Assembly (NCBI GenBank): GCA_039815415.1 | Contig: JBCBZH010000116.1 | Span: 1-12,048, forward strand | Direction: 5' to 3' | Length of the DNA stretch: 12,048 nucleotides | DNA from: JBCBZH01 sp039815415 | GTDB taxonomy: Bacteria > Bacteroidota > Rhodothermia > Rhodothermales > Rubricoccaceae | In this document: in pieces, positions 1 to 12,048 of the stretch | How the letters are laid out: each line of letters starts with the position of its first letter | How positions within the stretch are numbered: position 1 is the first letter of the stretch | The notes under the pieces: model-generated | The model's database searches: none | What the model was told of the DNA's origin: nothing | What the model saw: the letters and a program-made list of their open reading frames with translations, nothing else | Position numbers and translations under genes: made by a program

Positions 1-159
1 ATATAATTTAATGAGAAAAGTAATCCCAGAAATCTTTGACAGACGAGGGATAGGGGGCGCAGTAGTTCGTCCTATTAGGGTTACGCCTAATTAAGCTCAA
101 TAATAGTCAGTATCCGCTTAGGCAGACACCTCTACTTTCCACGCCACCCCCGTTCTACC
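1..159 (+). promoter_or_regulatory. AT-rich leader upstream of pepT
   Basis: No convincing gene is visible here. Positions 1-120 are about 39% GC (47 of 120 bases counted), much lower than the rest of the window, so this is probably a promoter region or the edge of a different segment. A perfect TTGACA (36-41) resembles a -35 box, and TTTG at 35-38 would fit a Bacteroidota -33 element, but no good -10 or -7 element lies at the right distance (the best is TAGTTCG at 63-69). Two overlapping inverted repeats are present: ATTAGG 74-79 with CCTAAT 86-91, and GCCTAA 85-90 with TTAGGC 118-123. They share bases, so only one can form at a time. They could be an operator, a leader hairpin or the end of an upstream unit. 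A short frame open from the left edge ends at 92-94 and could be the tail of an upstream gene. The promoter call is weak. Confidence 0.3.
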
Positions 160-1452
160 GTGCCTAGCCTTCTCCCCGCCAACGAGGCCCGAGATCTCTC
201 TCCCGTCGTCCAGCGCTTCTGCCGCTACGTCAGCGTCTGGACCACCTCCGACCCAGACTCGGACACCTTCCCCTCCACGGCCCGCCAGCTCGACCTGAGC
301 CGCCAGCTCGTCGCCGAGCTGGTGCAGATGGGCGTCTCGGATGCCGAGATGGACGAGCACGGCTACGTGTTCGCCACGCTCCCTGCCCCCCAGCCGTGGG
401 AAGGCCCTACGCTCGGACTGGTGGCCCATGTGGACACCTCCCCCGACGCTCCAGGTGAGAACGTCCGACCCCACATCGTAGCCGACTACGACGGCTCTGT
501 CACTCCACTTCCTGGCGACCCCTCGGTGTCGCTCGATCCCGCACGCTCTCCAGCTCTGCGGGGCGCCATCGGACATGATCTCATTACCAGTGACGGTACC
601 ACCTTGCTGGGATCGGATGACAAAGCTGGCGTAGCCGTCATCATGCAGCTTGCCGAAGACCTGCTCCAAACCGAGGCCGACGCCCGAACTCGGGGCGAGA
701 GTCCCACCCCTCGCCCCCCCCTCCGGATTCTGTTCACGCCTGACGAAGAGATCGGACGCGGCACGGACAAGCTGGATCTCGACCGCTTCGGCGCGGATGT
801 CGCCTACACGCTCGACGGAAGCGGCATCGACCGAATCAATGTGGAGACGTTCAACGCTGCCGAAGCACGCGTGACCATCGACGGCGTCGGCGTGCACCCG
901 GGCTACGCCAAAGATGTGCTGGTCAATGCGCTTCGAATTGCTTCGACGTTTGTCTCACTGCTGCCCATAGACCAGGCACCGGAGACCACCGAGGGGCGCG
1001 AGGGCTACCTCCACCCCCACACGCTGACCGGCACGGCCGAGCGCGCTGAGATCCGTCTCCTCTTGCGCGACTTTACGGACGCGGGGATGGAGCAGAAGCG
1101 CCAGCTCGTCCGTGAGTTGGTGGACCATCTGGGCGACAAGCACCCCGACGCCACCCTCACGGTAGAGATCACGGAGAGCTACAGAAACATGCGGTCGTAC
1201 ATCGAGGACGTGGACCCGCGCGCCATCTCGCTCGCACACGCGGCCTCCGAGCGCCTCGGCATCGAGCTGGCGGAAGAGCCCGTCCGGGGAGGCACGGACG
1301 GCGCCCGGCTCAGCGAGAAGGGCCTCCCCTGCCCCAATGTGTTCACCGGCGGCCACGACTTCCACAGCCGCTTCGAGTGGAACACGGTCCAGAATATGGA
1401 GCGCTCACTGGCCTACACGAAAGCCCTCGTGCATACGTGGGGCGCGCAATGA
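160..1452 (+). CDS. pepT: Peptidase T (tripeptide aminopeptidase, M20B family)
   Basis: This is a cytoplasmic zinc aminopeptidase that removes the N-terminal residue from tripeptides, finishing the breakdown of peptides to amino acids. The 430 residues align along the whole length with E. coli PepT (about 408 aa). Visible M20 metal-site motifs are AHVDTSPD (H90, D92), GSDDKAG (D153/D154), TPDEEIG (E196 as likely catalytic base, E197), TLDGSG (D219) and the C-terminal GGHDFH (H402). The dimerisation/lid domain runs from about 228 to 345, with HPG at 246-248. RGGTDGARLS and GLPCPNVFTGG (377-398) are the family's C-terminal signature. The start is GTG at 160: an in-frame stop lies at 88-90, no ATG is available, and the conserved N-terminal helix begins about residue 15. 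A Pro/Arg-rich linker at 171-188 is longer than in E. coli. The stop overlaps the next start (ATGA), implying translational coupling. Confidence 0.95.
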   Translation: MPSLLPANEARDLSPVVQRFCRYVSVWTTSDPDSDTFPSTARQLDLSRQLVAELVQMGVSDAEMDEHGYVFATLPAPQPWEGPTLGLVAHVDTSPDAPGENVRPHIVADYDGSVTPLPGDPSVSLDPARSPALRGAIGHDLITSDGTTLLGSDDKAGVAVIMQLAEDLLQTEADARTRGESPTPRPPLRILFTPDEEIGRGTDKLDLDRFGADVAYTLDGSGIDRINVETFNAAEARVTIDGVGVHPGYAKDVLVNALRIASTFVSLLPIDQAPETTEGREGYLHPHTLTGTAERAEIRLLLRDFTDAGMEQKRQLVRELVDHLGDKHPDATLTVEITESYRNMRSYIEDVDPRAISLAHAASERLGIELAEEPVRGGTDGARLSEKGLPCPNVFTGGHDFHSRFEWNTVQNMERSLAYTKALVHTWGAQ

Positions 1453-1841
1453 CAGCTCGCCAGCTCGAGGTTGCGGCCTACCTCATTCTGCTCGTCGGGC
1501 TGGTGGGAACGTGGACGTTTGTTCGGATGGGTCTAGAAGGCGGCACCGCGACCGTGCTCGGAACGATTGGCCTCTACACCATGACGGGACTGCCGTTCGG
1601 GCTGGCGGCCGCAGGGAGTCGGTGGCAACGAACAAGCAGGCCTGCGTCGGCATGGCTGCTGACGGTGTGGCTCATCGGAATCATCGCATCGTTCATGGTC
1701 CTGATCGGAACCCAAGGCGAACTCTTTGGCTCTCTCTTCGTCTTCATGCTGCCGGTTCTCCATCTCCCGGCTGTGGCCCTTGCGACCCTCATCGCGTGGG
1801 GGATCCGCCGGAGAACCCTGTCTCGCGCTGGCGACTCCTGA
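1449..1841 (+). CDS. Small four-helix membrane protein, function unknown
   Basis: This 130-residue protein is not recognised as a named family. It has four hydrophobic segments at about 7-26, 33-54, 67-87 and 93-118. Arg-rich stretches at about 58-64 (SRWQRTSR) and after the last helix (RRRTLSR, 120-126) should face the cytoplasm by the positive-inside rule. There is no signal peptide cleavage motif, no cysteine, and no obvious catalytic motif. The ATG at 1449 was chosen because it overlaps the pepT stop in an ATGA arrangement. A longer reading from 1377 would run into the conserved pepT C-terminus and adds a hydrophilic tail that does not look like coding sequence. The overlap implies co-translation with pepT, which could mean a peptide-related role, but tight packing alone is weak evidence. 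It could equally be a general small membrane protein of this clade. Confidence 0.8.
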   Translation: MTARQLEVAAYLILLVGLVGTWTFVRMGLEGGTATVLGTIGLYTMTGLPFGLAAAGSRWQRTSRPASAWLLTVWLIGIIASFMVLIGTQGELFGSLFVFMLPVLHLPAVALATLIAWGIRRRTLSRAGDS

Positions 1842-1851
1842 CCTCTCCCCG

Positions 1852-2091
1852 ATGCCCCTCACACCCCGCCAATCCAAGGTCTTCGTTGTGTCGTTCCTCG
1901 CCGCGCTGGCGGGCTTCATCCTGATCGCCACGGTGCTGATCCTGCGTGGGCAGGACGACCCGCGGGTCCAGGCCCGCCTCGAGCGCATCGAGGCTGAGGA
2001 GCGCGCGCGCACCCCGCGTCTCCGCGACGCTGCGGGCGGCGTACGTCCCGACACGCTCGCAGCCCCTGCCGACACCAGCTCGGCGCCGTAG
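1852..2091 (+). CDS. Small single-pass membrane protein, function unknown
   Basis: This 79-residue protein has one strong transmembrane helix at about 9-31. It is followed by a charged, probably helical stretch (RVQARLERIEAEERARTPR, about 38-56) and a Pro/Ala/Ser-rich low-complexity tail ending in DTSSAP. No family is recognised. The start at ATG 1852 puts Met-Pro-Leu-Thr just before the helix and lies 10 nt after the preceding stop. A longer in-frame reading from 1726 would overlap most of the upstream gene's C-terminus and is Ser/Arg-rich, so it is rejected. No Shine-Dalgarno is seen. It is the last gene of the plus-strand cluster. The form (short N-terminus, one helix, charged coiled segment) is common in small membrane anchors or scaffolds, but no role can be assigned. 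Confidence 0.7.
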   Translation: MPLTPRQSKVFVVSFLAALAGFILIATVLILRGQDDPRVQARLERIEAEERARTPRLRDAAGGVRPDTLAAPADTSSAP

Positions 2092-2108
2092 CCGACCAAC
2101 GCTCACAA

Positions 2109-2126
2109 CGCCAGCTCGAGCTGGCG
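2109..2126. repeat. Perfect 18-nt palindrome between convergent genes
   Basis: CGCCAGCTCGAGCTGGCG is its own reverse complement. It consists of the 10-mer CGCCAGCTCG overlapping its inverted copy by two bases. It sits 17 nt after the stop of the last plus-strand gene. No T-run follows it on either strand, so it is not a textbook terminator. The same 10-mer forms the inverted repeat in the rpoB-rpoC spacer. Confidence 0.7.
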
Positions 2127-2135
2127 AAACGAAAC

Positions 2136-2166
2136 CGCCCCGGCCACCACGAGGGCAGCCGGGGCG
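2136..2166 (-). terminator. Probable intrinsic terminator of the rpoBC operon
   Basis: A perfect 9-bp GC-rich stem (2136-2144 with 2158-2166, CGCCCCGGC/GCCGGGGCG) has a 13-nt loop. Reading on the minus strand it starts 32 nt after the rpoC stop and is followed by GTTTCGTTTC, a moderately T-rich tail that fits an intrinsic terminator. Nothing T-rich follows it on the plus strand, so it should act mainly on rpoC transcripts. Confidence 0.6.
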
Positions 2167-2174
2167 CGAATCAA

Positions 2175-2193
2175 CGAGCTGGGCGTCAGCTCG
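2175..2193. repeat. Short inverted repeat just after the rpoC stop
   Basis: CGAGCTG (2175-2181) and CAGCTCG (2187-2193) form a 7-bp stem with a 5-nt loop, 5 nt beyond the rpoC stop. The arms are a shortened form of the CGAGCTGGCG motif in the other spacers of this operon. It may extend the terminator or be a further copy of the repeat. Confidence 0.55.
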
Positions 2194-2198
2194 AGGCG

Positions 2199-6572
<4,374 letters not shown>

Positions 6573-6612
6573 AGGGAGGTTTTTAGAGAGGTGAGGGAAA
6601 CGGGAGGTGGAG

Positions 6613-6639
6613 TCGAGCTGGCGACAGACGCCAGCTCGA
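6613..6639. repeat. 11-bp perfect inverted repeat in the rpoB-rpoC spacer
   Basis: TCGAGCTGGCG (6613-6623) and CGCCAGCTCGA (6629-6639) are perfect reverse complements separated by 5 nt. In the transcript this gives an 11-bp hairpin beginning 15 nt after the rpoB stop. No U-run follows (the next bases are CTCCACCTCCCG), so it is not a clear terminator. It could be an RNA processing site, a pause or mRNA-stabilising hairpin, or a copy of a dispersed palindromic repeat. The same 10-mer core forms the palindrome at 2109-2126. Confidence 0.75.
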
Positions 6640-6654
6640 TCCCAGATCCCTCGT

Positions 6655-10551
<3,897 letters not shown>

Positions 10552-10559
10552 GGCTGAAA

Positions 10560-10565
10560 CCCCTC
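10560..10565 (-). promoter_or_regulatory. Probable ribosome binding site deciding the rpoB start
   Basis: On the minus strand GAGGGG ends 8 nt before the TTG at 10551-10549. Other genes in the window lack any Shine-Dalgarno-like sequence, so this one is unusual. It supports the TTG start over the ATG at 10662, which has no such sequence. The match is imperfect and could be chance. Confidence 0.4.
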
Positions 10566-10575
10566 GTAGTGGTTG

Positions 10576-10646
10576 ACCGCTGATGCGAAAGTGGCTGTTT
10601 CCAGCCGTGGCCCCGAAGGGCCGAGCCTCGAAAGGCCCAGGGCGGT
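10576..10646 (-). ncRNA. Structured RNA element (three tetraloop hairpins) before rpoB
   Basis: Reading the rpoB transcript 5' to 3', three hairpins abut. Hairpin one is 10638-10623, a 6-pair stem (one G-U) with a UUCG loop. Hairpin two is 10622-10609, GGCCC-UUCG-GGGCC, the exceptionally stable C(UUCG)G type. Hairpin three is 10606-10593, GGCUG-GAAA-CAGCC, a GNRA tetraloop. A 5-bp helix, ACCGC (10646-10642) with GCGGU (10580-10576), could enclose all three in a four-way junction. The GNRA loop and the C(UUCG)G loop arise only on the minus strand, which is the transcribed one. The CCGCCC at 10645-10640 can instead pair with GGGCGG at 10657-10652, so two exclusive folds exist. The element ends about 25 nt before the start codon, where it could govern rpoB translation or attenuation. 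I recognise no named RNA family. Confidence 0.5.
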
Positions 10647-10669
10647 TGAGGCCGCCCGGCATCCGTCGT

Positions 10670-10687
10670 TCGCGGCGCGTGCCGCGA
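10670..10687 (-). promoter_or_regulatory. GC-rich hairpin in the rplL-rpoB spacer
   Basis: A perfect 7-bp stem (10670-10676 with 10681-10687; core CGCGGC/GCCGCG) has a 4-nt loop. Its right arm overlaps CGACTCCG (10685-10692), which can pair at longer range with CGGAGTCG (10744-10751). The two pairings therefore compete. No T-run follows. Confidence 0.4.
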
Positions 10688-10770
10688 CTCCGACCGCTTC
10701 CCTACGCAACCTCCCGAAACGGGTTCCGGTCACACGAGAGAGACGGAGTCGGACCGCCGGATGCGGATGA

Positions 10771-10799
10771 TCGAGCTGGTGAAAACGTCGCCAGCCCGA
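10771..10799. repeat. Imperfect copy of the spacer inverted repeat
   Basis: TCGAGCTGGTG (10771-10781) and CGCCAGCCCGA (10789-10799) form an 11-position stem around a 7-nt loop. Nine positions are Watson-Crick and two are not. The arms differ by one and one base from those of the perfect repeat at 6613-6639. It lies in the middle of the rplL-rpoB spacer. Confidence 0.5.
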
Positions 10800-10824
10800 C
10801 GGTATTGGAGCGCCTATGTGGCGT

Positions 10825-10856
10825 CCCCGAGAAAACAGCGTCCCGAAAGGTCGGGG
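10825..10856 (-). promoter_or_regulatory. Attenuator-like pair of competing hairpins, rplL-rpoB spacer
   Basis: In the transcript, CCCGA (10855-10851) can pair with UCGGG (10846-10842) across a CCUU loop. Alternatively, extended by one base to CCCCGA (10856-10851), it can pair with UCGGGG (10830-10825). Between the two sites lies ACGCUGUUUUCUC, with a short U4 run. This begins about 100 nt after the rplL stop, the usual region for the partial terminator that makes rpoBC mRNA less abundant than rplJL mRNA in E. coli. The U-run is short and not directly attached to the stem, so the call is tentative. Confidence 0.35.
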
Positions 10857-10912
10857 CTGAGTCCCGGTGCCGCGAACGCCCGCCTCCCCGCAGCAACGCT
10901 GGAGAAGACGGG

Positions 10913-10946
10913 CGAACCCGGTTCGACGAGCTGGCGAGCCAGCCCA
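10913..10946 (-). promoter_or_regulatory. Tandem hairpins just downstream of rplL
   Basis: Starting 12 nt after the rplL stop, the transcript can form a stem at 10946-10939 with 10934-10927 (8 pairs including two G-U, CUCG loop). A second small stem, CGAAC/GTTCG (10913-10917 with 10921-10925), follows. The first contains an exact CGAGCTGGCG (10927-10936). A pyrimidine-rich run (CCCGTCTTCTCC) follows on the minus strand. It could be a leaky terminator, a processing site or an mRNA end stabiliser. The rest of the 10552-10958 spacer shows no plausible gene. Confidence 0.4.
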
Positions 10947-10958
10947 TCCAGGTGTGAG

Positions 10959-11336
10959 CTACTTGAGCTCGACGGTGGCGCCAGCGCCCTCGAGCTTGCC
11001 CTTGACCTCTTCGGCCTCGGCCTTCTCGACGCCCTCCTTGATGGGGGACGGTGCGTTGTCGACCAGCTCCTTGGCCTCCTTGAGGCCTAGGCCGGTGATG
11101 GCGCGGACCTCCTTGATGACGGCAATCTTGTTGCCACCGATGCCAGCGAGAACCACGTCGAACTCGGACTGCTCCTCGGCTGCTGCGGCACCGTCGCCAC
11201 CAGCCGGACCGGCCATAACGGCGGCGGCGGCGGCAGGCTCAATGCCGTACTCGTCCTTCAGGACGGCGAGAAGCTCGTTGGCCTCCTTGATGGTGAGGTT
11301 GACAAGGGACTCTGCGATGCTAGAAACGTCTGCCAT
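10959..11336 (-). CDS. rplL: 50S ribosomal protein L7/L12
   Basis: This 125-residue acidic protein forms the mobile stalk of the large ribosomal subunit, where it recruits and activates the translational GTPases. It binds L10 as two or three dimers. The N-terminal dimerisation domain is at about 1-33 (IAESLVNLTIKEANELLAVLKDEYGI). The Ala/Gly-rich hinge is at about 35-55. The C-terminal factor-binding domain is at about 57-125, with the highly conserved FDVVLAGIGGNKIAVIKEVR, TGLGLKEAKELVDNAP and C-terminal GATVELK. The length is typical (about 120-130 aa). The ATG at 11336 matches the family start. There is no clear Shine-Dalgarno. It lies 102 nt downstream of rplJ, and the 407-nt spacer to rpoB that follows is long for this operon. 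Confidence 0.98.
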   Translation of the reverse strand: MADVSSIAESLVNLTIKEANELLAVLKDEYGIEPAAAAAVMAGPAGGDGAAAAEEQSEFDVVLAGIGGNKIAVIKEVRAITGLGLKEAKELVDNAPSPIKEGVEKAEAEEVKGKLEGAGATVELK

Positions 11337-11438
11337 GATGTGTGTTGCCCTGTGGGCGATTCCTGCGGCGGTCTGTGCAGGCGTCGGGTGTTCGGCCTGC
11401 TGCGCCGCTGATTAAGGGAAAGGGATGAGCGGGGAGAC
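11337..11438 (-). other. rplJ-rplL spacer, no gene
   Basis: This is 102 nt of untranslated spacer. Only weak structure is visible: GCCC/GGGC at 11347-11350 with 11354-11357, and CCTGC/GCAGG at 11362-11366 with 11377-11381. No promoter or terminator is convincing. The two flanking genes are expected to be on one transcript. Confidence 0.5.
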
Positions 11439-11948
11439 TTAGGCCTCCTCCTTCTCGGAAATCTGCTGGATGACACTCGCCAGCCCGGAGCCCTGAGCGT
11501 CGAGGGCCGAGGCCACGTTGGTGATGGGTGCGAGGAGCAAGCCAAGGATGTCTCCCAGCAGCTCGTCGCGGCTCTTCAGCCTGGCGAGTACATCGAGGTC
11601 GCCCTCGGGGTAGATGGCGCCGTCGACGTAGGCCCCCTTGAAGCGTGGGATCTCGAGGTCGTTGTCATCGAGAAACTTCTTGAGGACTTTCGCCGGGCCT
11701 GCCGGATCGTTCGCGAAGGCGACAGCCGTGGGGCCGTTGAGCTGGTCCAGGAGGTCATCGAAGCCTCCCTTCTCCTCCATCGCACGGCGGAGGAGTGTGT
11801 TCTTGAGGACTTTGAACTGAACGTCGTTCTCGCGGAACGCCCGGCGGAGGCCGGTCGCTTGCTCCACGGTCAGGCCCTGGTAGTCGGTGAGGTAAACGGT
11901 GTTGGCCCCGTCGAGCTGCTCGACGATGGCGCCGACCTTGTCCGCCAT
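11439..11948 (-). CDS. rplJ: 50S ribosomal protein L10
   Basis: This 169-residue protein anchors the L7/L12 stalk to 23S rRNA at the base of the L11 region. In other bacteria it also represses its own operon by binding the rplJ leader. The globular rRNA-binding domain spans about 1-135, with family motifs VYLTDYQGLTVEQATGLRRAFRE, FKVLKNTLLRRAM and GPTAVAFANDPAGPAKVLKKF. The C-terminal helix (about 140-169, ending VIQQISEKEEA) is the L7/L12 dimer-binding helix. The start is the ATG at 11948 (MADKVGAIVEQL), which gives the usual length and the family N-terminus. An upstream in-frame ATG at 11990 would add 14 atypical residues and is rejected. There is no clear Shine-Dalgarno. rplJ precedes rplL as in nearly all bacteria; rplA and rplK would be expected beyond the right edge. 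Confidence 0.97.
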   Translation of the reverse strand: MADKVGAIVEQLDGANTVYLTDYQGLTVEQATGLRRAFRENDVQFKVLKNTLLRRAMEEKGGFDDLLDQLNGPTAVAFANDPAGPAKVLKKFLDDNDLEIPRFKGAYVDGAIYPEGDLDVLARLKSRDELLGDILGLLLAPITNVASALDAQGSGLASVIQQISEKEEA

Positions 11949-12048
11949 TGGTCCGAGGACAATGGTCGAATGCCATCGTCGGTTCGGCAATGGACGAAGT
12001 CATAGGACCAGACATGGTCCCGGTGCTCCGGTCTGAGGCGCACGCATG
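11949..12048 (-). promoter_or_regulatory. rplJ leader, probable L10-binding regulatory region
   Basis: The last 100 nt carry no plausible gene and form the 5' side of rplJ. In the transcript, GGACCA (12020-12015) pairs with TGGTCC (12010-12005) across a 4-nt loop, a perfect 6-bp hairpin. A weaker CCGG/CCGG stem at about 12020-12031 and TGCC/GGCA pairings nearer the start are also possible. An L10 leader is expected here from other bacteria, but I cannot trace its kink-turn consensus, and the region is cut by the window edge. Confidence 0.4.

Noticed and set aside
85..123. GCCTAA...TTAGGC inverted repeat resembling an integron attC recombination site
   Set aside because: Only 39 nt long, the arms lack the GTT/AAC core triplets, and there is no integrase or cassette array nearby.
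1337..1924. A 195-codon plus-strand frame spanning the pepT end and the membrane gene
   Set aside because: It is an out-of-frame reading with Arg/Pro/His-rich, low-complexity product, whereas the overlapping frame gives conserved PepT and four clean hydrophobic helices.
10853..10866. GGGGCTGAGTCCCGG on the plus strand, reminiscent of the tmRNA 5' end
   Set aside because: The conserved continuation (GGATTCGAC-like) is absent and no tRNA-like 3' part is found. RNase P RNA core motifs were also looked for and not seen.
10583..10957. A 124-codon plus-strand frame in the rplL-rpoB spacer
   Set aside because: The product is Arg/Pro-rich without domains. The stretch is better explained as untranslated, structured mRNA of the opposite strand.
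11439..11990. A longer L10 starting at 11990
   Set aside because: The extra 14 residues (MPNRRWHSTIVLGP) do not resemble L10 N-termini, and the ATG at 11948 gives the standard length and start.

Overview
This is a 12 kb piece of a GC-rich bacterial chromosome (roughly 60-65% GC by eye). It is dominated by the rplJ-rplL-rpoB-rpoC operon on the minus strand: ribosomal proteins L10 and L7/L12 and the beta and beta' subunits of RNA polymerase. The RpoC N-terminus, the acidic insert in the RpoB N-terminal half, and the near absence of Shine-Dalgarno sequences suggest the Bacteroidota/Rhodothermota side of the tree. A GC-rich member of the Rhodothermota, such as a Rubricoccaceae or Salinibacter relative, is my best guess. 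That is inference from protein flavour, not a database result.

Layout. Positions 1-159 are an AT-rich leader (about 39% GC over 1-120) with small inverted repeats. A three-gene plus-strand cluster follows: pepT (160-1452, tripeptidase), a four-helix membrane protein of unknown function (1449-1841, overlapping pepT by 4 nt) and a 79-residue single-span membrane protein (1852-2091). The convergent junction at 2092-2198 holds three inverted repeats, one of which fits a terminator for rpoC. The minus strand then carries rpoC (2199-6572), an 82-nt spacer with an 11-bp inverted repeat, rpoB (6655-10551, probable TTG start), a 407-nt spacer, rplL (10959-11336), a 102-nt spacer, rplJ (11439-11948) and about 100 nt of rplJ leader.

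How it works together. The minus-strand genes supply the ribosomal stalk (L10 plus L7/L12) and the catalytic core of transcription. In well-studied bacteria this operon uses L10 autoregulation in the rplJ leader, and partial termination between rplL and rpoB to make far more L7/L12 than polymerase. The spacers here have the right places and structures for the same logic, but with unfamiliar sequences. The most interesting one is a run of three abutting hairpins with UUCG, UUCG and GAAA tetraloops just upstream of the rpoB start. The plus-strand genes look like an independent housekeeping cluster.

I found no mobile element, CRISPR array, tRNA, rRNA or defence system. The genes are ordinary. 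The points worth a second look are in the spacers: the structured RNA before rpoB, and a recurring 10-mer (CGCCAGCTCG or its complement) that forms inverted repeats between genes.
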